A stretch of DNA of 64,000 bases from Pythium myriotylum (taxonomy: Eukaryota > Oomycota > Peronosporomycetes > Pythiales > Pythiaceae), in NCBI GenBank assembly GCA_023091665.1, contig JALJCQ010000008.1, forward strand, positions 992,001-1,056,000. Reading direction: 5' to 3'. Made by a program: the position numbers and the translations under genes. Shown piece after piece: positions 1 through 8,270 of the stretch. Positions within the stretch are counted from its first letter, which is position 1, and each line of letters starts with the position of its first letter. A model generated the notes under the pieces. It did no database searches. It saw only the letters and a program-made list of their open reading frames with translations, and had not been told where the DNA came from.

Positions 1-93
1 GCTAAGTTTGGCAGGTGTTCCCGGCTCCTAGCGCTACCCCTTCGCTAGTTGGAGCCGGGTGGATTGTCAAAAGCGTACGACCGCTACATCACA
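1..93. other. Non-copia flank with a strong hairpin
   Basis: This stretch resembles no element elsewhere in the window except its inverted copy at 5964-6056. It holds a GC-rich imperfect hairpin (about 20-59; mirror 5998-6037) with an 8-bp outer stem CCCGGCTC/GAGCCGGG and a 6-bp inner stem CTAGCG/CGCTAG separated by a small bulge. There is no tRNA-like T-arm and no open frame of note. Function unknown. Confidence 0.5.
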
Positions 94-1031
94 CTTTCTT
101 CGTCGTCGTTTCTTCACGACCATGATGGAAGAAGGTGACGATGTGCTCACGCACATCAACAAGCTCAAGACCCTGGCCGAGCAACTCGACGCAGTCGGCG
201 TTCCAGCGGGCGAACCTTGCGCGAGATGAAGACCCCGGTGAGTACCTGTTCTCGGTCGGGAAGACCCAAGGCAAGTCGAGTCAATCCACGGCGTGGTTGG
301 TCGACTCGGGTGCGACTCAGCACATGTCGCGAACCAAGCAGTTCATGATGAACTACAGGAAGATCGACCCAGTCGACGTGCATCTGGCCGACGATGGCAC
401 AGTCCAAGCGGTTGGCGTGGGAGACATCCTCATGTCGATAAAGACTCCAAGCGGTGTCAAGAAGGGTTTGCTCACCAACGTGTGGCATATCCCCAAGCTC
501 AGCCGCAACCTGTTCTCGGTCGGAAGATTCACGGAGGACGTTGCTCCCGTGACGTTCGACAAGGACGGTTGCTTCGTCGTTCTCAAGGGCGCCAAGCGGA
601 CCATCGGCACTCGCATCGGCAAGGGTCTGTTCAAGCTCAACATGTCTCCAGTGTCGACTGAAGCAGCCCACGCCGCCAGTGCAAGACGAGGTCGCGCCAT
701 GTCCAAGTCGTACCTGTGGCACCTCCGACTCGGTCACATCGGCTTCAGCGGACTCGAAGCCATCGTCAAGAAGGACCTCGCCGACGGACTCGATATCGGG
801 TCTGTGTAGGAATGGGAGGTCTGTGAAGGCTGTGCACTCGGCAAGCTGACTCGCGTCAAGTTCCAGTCGGGCACGACCAAGCGGTCTGCGAATCTGCTTG
901 ACGTCGTGTACAGCGACGTGGCCGGCCCCATGAAGACTCCGACTTTCGGCGGCATGAAGTACTTTGCCACCTTCACCGACGACAAGTCTCGACTGTGCAA
1001 GTTGTACCTCATGCGGTCCAAGGACGAAGTC
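94..1031 (+). pseudogene. Copia gag-pol fragment (gag remnant, protease, start of integrase)
   Basis: Fragment of a Ty1/Copia polyprotein gene. It starts inside gag at the [11 protein letters not shown] stretch and jumps at about 200 over roughly 350 bp of gag, including the zinc knuckle present in other copies. It then continues with the aspartic protease (DSGATQHMS, catalytic DSG at about 306), the GAG-pre-integrase region (LWHLRLGHIGF) and the first part of the integrase core (YSDVAGPM). A TAG at 807-809 interrupts the frame at a position that is CAA in the copy at 58371-59992. At 1031 it is cut off by the LTR of an opposite-strand copia. The gag deletion shifts the frame, so the N-terminus of the 135-809 reading is not native. 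Dead fragment. Confidence 0.9.
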
Positions 1032-1032
1032 T

Positions 1033-1390
1033 TGTTGGAAGGTCGCTTGGTTGGTGGGATGCAAAATGCAAAGTGAATTGATCGGGACTTAGTTCGCTGC
1101 TGTACCTCTAAGCCGTCTGTGTGTGTCCTACGCTACCGTAATCATATGCATGTCCTACCTATCGTAAACATATGCAAACATAGACTGACTTCGTGGATAC
1201 TTCAACGAAGTCGATGGGTGGCACTGGATTCAAACCAGAACCAGACGGAGAATCTTCCACATGTCGAATCTTCCACATGTCGAATCTTCCACGGAGAATC
1301 TTCTGCAGGAGAATCTTCTACAGCCGAGCTTCAACTGCCGAGCTTCAACTGGAATGATGACGCTGGGTTCGAGGCGCATCATCTTCAACA
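1033..1390 (-). repeat. Copia LTR (3' LTR of the minus-strand element C1)
   Basis: A 358-bp LTR in reverse orientation, with ends TGTTGGAAGG and CTTCAACA on the plus strand, so the element reads TGTTG...CAACA. It looks identical to 12752-13109 and is a diverged relative of 59997-60351 and 62224-62578. It contains five GAATCTTC boxes (1250, 1266, 1282, 1296, 1311). The pol frame of C1 ends inside it at 1345-1347. Confidence 0.93.
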
Positions 1391-3217
1391 CCCCCCCCCC
1401 CCCTCGACTCGACTGCGTCTTGGACACCGAGCTTGGTGCGGAGCACGTCGAACTGGACAGTGGGGATCGGCTTGGTCATGATGTCGGCAAGCATGTCTTG
1501 GGTCGGGCAATACTGGAGAGACACTTGGCCGTCCTCGACCTTCTCACGAACGAAGTGGTAGCGAATGTCGATGTGCTTGGTGCGCTTGTGGAACTCGGGG
1601 TTCTTGGCCAACGCGATGGCACCTTGGTTGTCTTCGTACACCGTGAGCGCTTGGTCGCTTGCAACTTCGCCGAGTTCGCACAGGAACGCCTTGAGCCACA
1701 CGGCTTCTTGGATCGCTTCCGATAGAGCCATGTACTCTGCTTCGGTCGAGGAGAGGACGACAGTTCGCTGCTTCTTGCTGCGCCAGCTGATGCATCCGCC
1801 GTTGAGCATGAACACGTAGCCGCTGGTGCTTCGACGTGACTCGATGTCGCCAGCCCAGTCGGCGTCGGAGTAGCCGACTAGTCTTCCGTCATGCGATGCC
1901 GAGAACTGCAGGCCGTACGTCGGAGTTGCTTGCAGGTAGCGGAGCACACGCTTGAGAGCTTGCCAGTGTGTTGGACACGGGTCCGCGGCGAACTGGCTGA
2001 GTGTGCCGACTGCCGCTGCGAGGTCTGGTCGAGTGCCGACCATGAGGTACATCAGTGCGCCGACTGCACTTCGGTACGGCACGTTCTTGATGGTGTCTTC
2101 GTGCTTGCAACCACCTTCGCACATGGCCTTGGTCAGCTTGAGTCCGGGGTCTTGAGGGGTCCTCACTGGTTTGCAGTCTTGCATGCCGAACTTGGTCAGG
2201 ATCGACTGCAGGAACTTGGTCTGCCGCATGGTCACGTCGCCGGACTTGGGGTCTTGCTCGACTTCCATGCCGAGGCAGTACTTGAGTTCGCCGAGGTCGG
2301 ACATCTCGAAGCGTTCGCTGAGTGCGCGCTTGGTCGCCGTGAGCAACTCGAGGCTGTTGCAGGCGAGGATGAGGTCGTCGACGTAGATCACCACGAAGAT
2401 CATCGCTGAGCCGCTCCGCTTGACGTACACGCAGTGGTCCATCTCGCACTTGGTGAAGCCGACCTTGCGCATGAAGGCGTCGATGGTCTGGTTCCACATG
2501 CGTGGCGACTGCTTGAGACCGTAGAGCGAGCGCTTGAGCTTGCACACGTAGTCGGGGTGGCGCTGGTCGACGAAGCCTTCGGGCTGCTTCATGTAGATTT
2601 CTTCGTCGAGGTTGCCGTTCAGGAACGCCGTCTTGACATCCATCTGACGGATCATGAGCTTGTGTCGAGCGGCGATGCTGAGGATGGTCCGGATCGACGT
2701 GAACTTGGCGACGGGTGCGAACGTCTCTTCGAAGTCGATGCCGTACTTTTGCAAGAACCCCTTGGCAACGAGTCGAGCCTTGTACCGTTCGACGAGTCCT
2801 TCGGCAGTTTCTTTGACCTTGAACACCCACTTGCTGGTGATGGCCTTGCGTCCGGCTGGCAAAGGGACAAGGTCCCATGTCTCGTTCTTCTTGAGCGACT
2901 CGAGCTCGGAGTCGCAGGCTTCCTTCCAGTTGCTGGCGTCGTCGGATTCCATCGCCGACTTGAACGATGTCGGCAACTCTCCCCCTGAATTCACGACGAG
3001 AGCAAACTCTTCGTGGTCTTGATCTTCTCCCCCTTGTTCTTGCACGTCTTCGCCTTCTTCGTCTTCATCTTCTATGCCTTCCTCTTCGATCGACGTGAGC
3101 AGTGCAGACAGATCTTCGAGCGATGTCCGTGGACCTTGCGTGGGTGGTGGAGTCGCACCACTTGTGCGACCAACCCGTCCGTAGCGCTTCTCAACTGGCG
3201 GTTCAGCCAGGTTCTCG
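1345..3217 (-). pseudogene. Copia pol, C-terminal half (integrase tail, RT, RNase H), C1
   Basis: Minus-strand continuation of the C1 polyprotein. It reads from [13 protein letters not shown] just inside the solo LTR at 3217, through an acidic integrase-RT linker, the reverse transcriptase ([22 protein letters not shown]; catalytic YVDD at about 2385; [11 protein letters not shown]) and a Copia-type RNase H ([27 protein letters not shown]). The stop at 1345-1347 lies within the LTR, so the pol frame spans the polypurine tract. This half is open. The gene is dead because the solo LTR at 3218-4203 cuts it and because its gag is truncated. Confidence 0.92.
1391..1410 (-). other. Copia polypurine tract (plus-strand primer)
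   Basis: Directly inside the 3' LTR is a run of 13 C (G on the element strand) followed by TCGACTC, that is GAGTCGA plus G-run on the coding strand. It is the expected polypurine tract for plus-strand DNA priming. The run is 10 G in C2 and GGGGGAG in the tandem array. All three lengths keep the pol frame open into the LTR. Confidence 0.8.
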
Positions 3218-4203
3218 TGTGGTGAAGGCGTGGGGCAAAACCTGCCGCTCAGCGAGGGCGAAGCAGGTGCCGCACACGGGTCCACACAGACTCTTTGGGC
3301 TGGTCGGTCGCTGCTGACGTTAACACCCCGCTGTCACAGTCGCTGACGGGGTGAACCGCAGGCACTTAGGCTTGAAGTCCGGGGGGTCTTGGCCAACGGG
3401 GTCGTAAAGCCCGCTGGTTTGTCGCCTTGGCACAGCACGTGGATCGCTGGTCACGTGCTGCGTGCGACGGGGAAGCGCAGAGCCGATCGTCACCAGAAGC
3501 TGGCTGGTGGCCCGGATGCGCGGGGGGACGGGAGGCTCCTCGTCCGGCGGTCACAGCACCTGGTGCTGGTCTTCCCCTGCTCTTCGGTCTCTCGATACCC
3601 GTGGGCAGCAGCAGCCACACGCGCTTCGGTCGGAATACGGTCGTCAGGTGCGCCTTGTCGAGACGCACCCGGAGGTTTTAGCGTCGCCTCCTGTGGCGAC
3701 GGGTCTTGTGACTTCTGGACTCGAAGTCCTTACTTGAGGGGCTTGAGTGCTTGGCAGCAAATTCCAGAGTTTTATTTTCCAACAACCGAATACCTGACCC
3801 AGAGAGTCAGATGCCTACGTCACTGCCTACCCTATACCGCACCTGCCCTGTCTCTGCACTGGCATCGGGTAATCACCCAACTGCGTAATCAGGTGCTGAT
3901 CACCCACCTACTGAGTCTGATACTACTTAGCCTCCTCAGATCTGTTCCTACTGTATCAGACCGCTCAGGGCCTCAACGACGATCCAGCCTCTGGGCCACG
4001 TCTCAAGTGCTGGGACATAACCGCCACGTCCGTCTCATGCGTACGCATCTGGGGACGTCGTAGATGTGACGAACTCGGCGTGCGGGGCTCGCTACCGTCC
4101 ATCTTGCCGTTGCCGAAGGATGGATGGCCTTGATGTCGACGGAATGTTGAGGGAGGTGCATCAAGTCTGAATACACCTCAAAACCTCAGGCCACTTCACC
4201 ACA
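3218..4203. repeat. Solo LTR of a third (Gypsy-like) family
   Basis: A 986-bp insertion with perfect 10-bp inverted ends TGTGGTGAAG/CTTCACCACA, flanked by a 4-bp target duplication CTCG (3214-3217 and 4204-4207). The uninterrupted target (one CTCG) is seen in C2 at about 14936. No internal coding sequence is present. The ends resemble those of the Gypsy-1 LTR (TGTGGTA...TACCACA) and the TSD is also 4 bp, so it is probably a relative of that family, left behind by LTR-LTR recombination. Orientation cannot be told. The open frames inside it look like chance. Confidence 0.9.
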
Positions 4204-5963
4204 CTCGAGCGAGTGCGTGCGAGAGTGGCGCTTGGACCCTGGTGCGTAGTCGACATTCGGCTGCTGGGCCGATGCTGGTGTTGTTGGACGCTGCGACCGC
4301 TGGCCCTGTTGCCACTCCGGTCGCTCGTGGCTGCGCTGACTTGGTGCTGGTGAGGCTGGCTGCTCACCCATGTCTTCATCATCTTGGTTGTCGGTTGCTT
4401 CATCTTCATCATCTTCATCGTCGCGGAACTCGACGGACTTGCTCCAGGGCTCTTCACGCTTGCCATCGTCGAACGTGTCTTCCATGAACTGCGCGTCTCG
4501 ACTGATGACGATCCGGCCGGTTGCGATTTCTTCAAACCGATACGCCTTCTCGTGGTCCGAGTAGCCGAGGAACCGACACAAGATGGCTCGGGCGTCGAAC
4601 TTCGACCGCTTCTCCTTGGGCACGTGGACGTACGCATGGCAGCCGAACACCTTGAAGTTGGCGAGCAAGGGCTTCTTCCCGTACCATTCTTCGTACGGCG
4701 ACTTGTACAAGTCTTGAGCGCGGGTCGGAAGTCGGTTGCGAACTTCGACTGCAGTCATGACGGCTTCGCCCCAGTACTCGTCGGACAAGTTGGCATGGTG
4801 GAGCTTGCAACGACCACACTCACCGATGGTTCGGTTCATGCGCTCCGCCACACCGTTCAACTGAGGCGTGTATGGCGGCGTGACGTCGTGCTCGATGCCA
4901 CGCTTGCGGCAGAACTTGGCAAGCTTGGCCGACTGGTACTCGCCGCCGCCGTCGGTCCGAAGCACCTTGACTCGACGACCGGTCTGGTTCTCGGCCCAGT
5001 TGACGTACTCGACGAACTTGTCGTAGACTTCGTCCTTGGACCGCATGAGGTACAACTTGCACAGTCGAGACTTGTCGTCGGTGAAGGTGGCAAAGTACTT
5101 CATGCCGCCGAAAGTCGGAGTCTTCATGGGGCCGGCCACGTCGCTGTACACGACGTCAAGCAGATTCGCAGACCGCTTGGTCGTGCCCGACTGGAACTTG
5201 ACGCGAGTCAGCTTGCCGAGTGCACAGCCTTCACAGACCTCCCATTCCTACACAGACCCGATATCGAGTCCGTCGGCGAGGTCCTTCTTGACGATGGCTT
5301 CGAGTCCGCTGAAGCCGATGTGACCGAGTCGGAGGTGCCACAGGTACGACTTGGACATGGCGCGACCTCGTCTTGCACTGGCGGCGTGGGCTGCTTCAGT
5401 CGACACTGGAGACATGTTGAGCTTGAACAGACCCTTGCCGATGCGAGTGCCGATGGTCCGCTTGGCGCCCTTGAGAACGACGAAGCAACCGTCCTTGTCG
5501 AACGTCACGGGAGCAACGTCCTCCGTGAATCTTCCGACCGAGAACAGGTTGCGGCTGAGCTTGGGGATATGCCACACGTTGGTGAGCAAACCCTTCTTGA
5601 CACCGCTTGGAGTCTTTATCGACATGAGGATGTCTCCCACGCCAACCGCTTGGACTGTGCCATCGTCGGCCAGATGCACGTCGACTGGGTCGATCTTCCT
5701 GTAGTTCATCATGAACTGCTTGGTTCGCGACATGTGCTGAGTCGCACCCGAGTCGACCAACCACGCCGTGGATTGACTCGACTTGCCTTGGGTCTTCCCG
5801 ACCGAGAACAGGTACTCACCGGGGTCTTCATCTCGCGCAAGGTTCGCCCGCTGGAACGCCGACTGCGTCGAGTTGCTCGGCCAGGGTCTTGAGCTTGTTG
5901 ATGTGCGTGAGCACATCGTCACCTTCTTCCATCATGGTCGTGAAGAAACGACGACGAAGAAAG
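4204..5963 (-). pseudogene. Copia gag-pol, N-terminal half (gag remnant, protease, integrase), C1
   Basis: Minus-strand upstream half of C1. Reading from 5963 downwards: a gag remnant with the same ~350-bp deletion as 94-1031, protease (DSGATQH), GAG-pre-integrase, TAG stop at 5248-5250, then integrase core from about 5151 with catalytic D in YSDVAGP, D in LRTDGGGEY and E in GVAERMN, and the acidic C-terminal linker up to 4204. The 5' LTR and most of gag are missing. At 5963 the copia sequence joins unrelated DNA. Integrase itself is open for 321 codons until the solo LTR. Confidence 0.9.
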
Positions 5964-6056
5964 TGTGATGTAGCGGTCGTACGCTTTTGACAATCCACCC
6001 GGCTCCAACTAGCGAAGGGGTAGCGCTAGGAGCCGGGAACACCTGCCAAACTTAGC
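5026..6056. repeat. Right arm of the large inverted repeat
   Basis: Reverse complement of 1-1031. The spacer between arms (1032-5025) holds the rest of C1 and the solo LTR. The arms share private variants not seen in other copia copies of the window, so they are each other's closest relatives: recent inverted duplication, gene conversion, or an assembly fold-back. Confidence 0.9.
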
Positions 6057-6310
6057 TGCCTTCGCTCTGCTGCTGTTGCGATTCCGGTTCAGTCACGACA
6101 GACTAACCCGGTTTCAATAGCAGGCAAAAGCGATCGCAGGGGTGGGCAAAGCTTTCTCCACGCAGATATCCAAAGATGACTAGCGCAAGCGAGATAGAAT
6201 GCTCACCCGGCTAGCACCTCACGTTGTGTACCCTTTGACGGTTCTTCAGAAGCTGGGTAATAGAGGAAATGACCCGCTACCCGATGCTGTCTGATTTGGT
6301 AGGCAAACCG
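5964..6310. other. Unassigned sequence between two copia blocks
   Basis: About 350 bp between the truncated end of C1 and the start of the tandem copia array. The first 93 bp belong to the inverted repeat and hold the hairpin at 5998-6037. The remaining 254 bp occur once. I see no gene, tRNA, LTR end or known motif. It may be the only non-transposon DNA in the window. Confidence 0.5.
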
Positions 6311-6873
6311 GCTCTCAAGCGTGTGCTCCGGTATCTGCAAGCGACTCCGACGTACGGCCTGCAGTTCTCGGCATCGCATGACGGAAGACTGGTCGGCTAC
6401 TCCGACGCCGACTGGGCTGGCGACATCGAGTCACGTCGAAGCACCAGCGGCTACGTGTTCATGCTCAACGGCGGATGCATCAGCTGGCGCAGCAAGAAGC
6501 AGCGAACTGTCGTCCTCTCCTCGACCGAAGCAGAGTACATGGCTCTATCGGAAGCGATCCAAGAAGCCGTGTGGCTCAAGGCGTTCCTGTGCGAACTCGG
6601 CGAAGTTGCAAGCGACCAAGCGCTCACGGTGTACGAAGACAACCAAGGTGCGATCGCGTTGGCCAAGAACCCCGAGTTCCACAAGCGCACCAAGCACATC
6701 GACATTCGCTACCACTTCGTTCGTGAGAAGGTCGAGGACGGTCAAGTGTGTCTGCAGTATTGCCCGACCCAAGACATGCTTGCCAATATCATGACCAAGC
6801 CGATCCCCACCGTCCCGTTCGACGTGCTCCGCACCAAGCTTGGTGTTCAGGACGCAGTCGAGTCGAGGGGGAG
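6311..6873 (+). pseudogene. Copia RNase H fragment
   Basis: Starts at [16 protein letters not shown], corresponding to 10569 in the next unit, and contains a complete Copia RNase H C-terminal part: [36 protein letters not shown] and the tail [17 protein letters not shown]. It ends in the polypurine stretch GAGTCGAGGGGGAG just before the LTR stub. The upstream RT is absent here because 5'-flanking DNA of unknown origin joins directly. Confidence 0.9.
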
Positions 6874-6894
6874 TGTTGAAGATGATGCGCCTCG
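6874..6894 (+). repeat. 21-nt remnant of copia LTR between pol and gag
   Basis: After the polypurine tract the first 21 nt of the LTR (TGTTGAAGATGATGCGCCTC and one more G) are kept. The remaining ~334 bp of LTR, the primer site and the first ~19 gag codons are gone. The break falls on a TCG shared by both sides (3-bp microhomology). The element therefore has no promoter or primer site in this unit. Confidence 0.9.
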
Positions 6895-6896
6895 CC

Positions 6897-7510
6897 ATGG
6901 ATTCGACCACGCCAGCCCGCATCAACAAGTTCGACGGAACCAACTTCCACACATGGAAGTTCAAGATGCAGATGGTGCTCGAAGAACGCGACGTCTGGGA
7001 AGTTGTCTGTGGAGAGGTCAAACTCGAGCAGTGCCAGACCGAAGCGGACCGAGCCCTCTTCAAGAAGAAGTCTCGCAAGGTGCTCGCGATGATCTGTCTC
7101 GCGATGGAAGACTCGCAGCTCCCGCTGGGTCGGCGAGTGGTGCGCAAGATGCATGGTCAAGACTGGAAGAACACTTCGAGAAGAAGAGCCTTGCCAACAA
7201 GCTCTTTCTTCGTCGTCGTTTCTTCACGACCATGATGGAAGAAGGTGACGATGTGCTCACGCACATCAACAAGCTCAAGACCCTGGCCGAGCAACTCGAC
7301 GCAGTCGGCGCCCCGGTCAGCGAAGACGACTTGGTGATCACGCTTCTCGGCAGTCTCAGCGAGTCGTACCAGTTCCTCATCACGGCGTTGGAGTCGCGTG
7401 TCGACGCGCTCACGTGGGAACTCGTGACGTCTCGGCTGCTCCATGAAGACATGAAGCAAGGAGCAAGGTGGCGACGGAGCCACGCTTGGCCAAGCGTTCA
7501 TGACAAGTGA
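6897..7510 (+). pseudogene. Copia gag (capsid), frameshifted, unit A
   Basis: Starts at the internal gag methionine of [14 protein letters not shown], a typical Copia gag (UBN2-like) opening. Compared with the intact copy at 62583 it has a 4-nt deletion near 7131 (LPLVRS region) and a 2-nt deletion at about 7452 (ATGAAGCGCAAG becomes ATGAAGCAAG). The first puts the following capsid part in the frame of the preceding pol. The second ends the frame at 7510. Not functional as capsid. Confidence 0.88.
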
Positions 7511-7607
7511 CGCGAAGCCCAAGGGCCGTGCAGTCAAGAAGACTGGCACGTGCAACTACTGCGGCAAGATCGGTCATTGGGCCGCGGAGTGCCACTCGCG
7601 TGTCAAG

Positions 7608-7639
<32 letters not shown>

Positions 7640-8270
7640 AAACGGCAACCCTCGGCAACGGTTCCAGCGAGCGAACCTTGCGCGAGATGAAGACCCCGGC
7701 GAGTACCTGTTCTCGGTCGGGAAGACCCAAGGCAAGTCGAGTCAATCCACGGCGTGGTTGGTCGACTCGGGTGCGACTCAGCACATGTCGCGAACCAAGC
7801 AGTTCATGATGAACTACAAGAAGATTGACCCAGTCGACGTGCATCTGGCCGATGATGGCACGGTCCAAGCGGTTGGCGTGGGAGACATCCTCATGTCGAT
7901 GAAGACTCCAAGCGGTGTCAAGAAGGGTTTGCTCACCAACGTGTGGCATATCCCCAAGCTCAGCCGCAACCTGTTCTCGGTCGGAAGATTCACGGAGGAC
8001 GTTGCTCCCGTGACGTTCGACAAGGACGGTTGCTTCGTCGTTCTCAAGGGCGCCAAGCGGACCATCGGCACTCGCATCGGCAAGGGTCTGTTCAAGCTCA
8101 ACATGTCTCCAGTGTCGACTGAAGCAGCCCACGCCGCCAGTGCAAGACGAGGTCGCGCCATGTCCAAGTCGTACCTGTGGCACCTCCGACTCGGTCACAT
8201 CGGCTTCAGCGGACTCGAAGCCATCGTCAAGAAGGACCTCGCCGACGGACTCGATATCGGGTCTGTGTAG
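7500..8270 (+). pseudogene. Copia nucleocapsid, protease and GAG-pre-integrase, unit A
   Basis: Open stretch with one CCHC knuckle (CNYCGKIGHWAAEC, about 7552-7593), a GN-dipeptide run coded by a GGCAAC repeat (7608-7649), protease with DSGATQH, and the GAG-pre-integrase domain ending LDIGSV. A TAG at 8268-8270 stops it. The copy at 58371-59992 has CAA there and reads on into integrase. Separated from gag by the 2-nt deletion at 7452. Confidence 0.9.
7608..7649 (+). repeat. GGCAAC microsatellite in copia nucleocapsid
   Basis: About seven GGCAAC units (one GGAAAC variant) coding Gly-Asn repeats after the zinc knuckle. The copies at 59152-59219 and 63356-63423 are longer and interrupted by AACGAC and TCCGGC. 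Confidence 0.85.

Larger units (their letters stand above)
1..1031. repeat. Left arm of a large inverted repeat
   Basis: Positions x in this arm match the reverse complement of 6057-x, up to a break at about 1031. The proteins read from the two arms (135-809 plus, 5248-5922 minus) are identical, including an internal gag deletion. The arm begins at the first base of the window, so it may extend further left. It contains 93 bp of non-copia sequence followed by copia gag/protease/integrase sequence. Confidence 0.9.

Noticed and set aside
135..200. N-terminal part of the 135-809 open frame as a real protein start
   Set aside because: It is out-of-frame gag sequence placed before protease by the internal deletion; there is no homologous start in other copies.
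4384..5892. Long plus-strand frame of 502 codons across C1 (and similar frames at 7410-9134 minus and 58343-59671 plus)
   Set aside because: Mirror reading of copia gag-pol codons. It appears wherever copia coding sequence is intact and lacks any domain of its own.
5964..6310. tRNA or small RNA gene in the unique stretch
   Set aside because: The hairpin lacks a T-arm and anticodon arm arrangement; no cloverleaf can be drawn.
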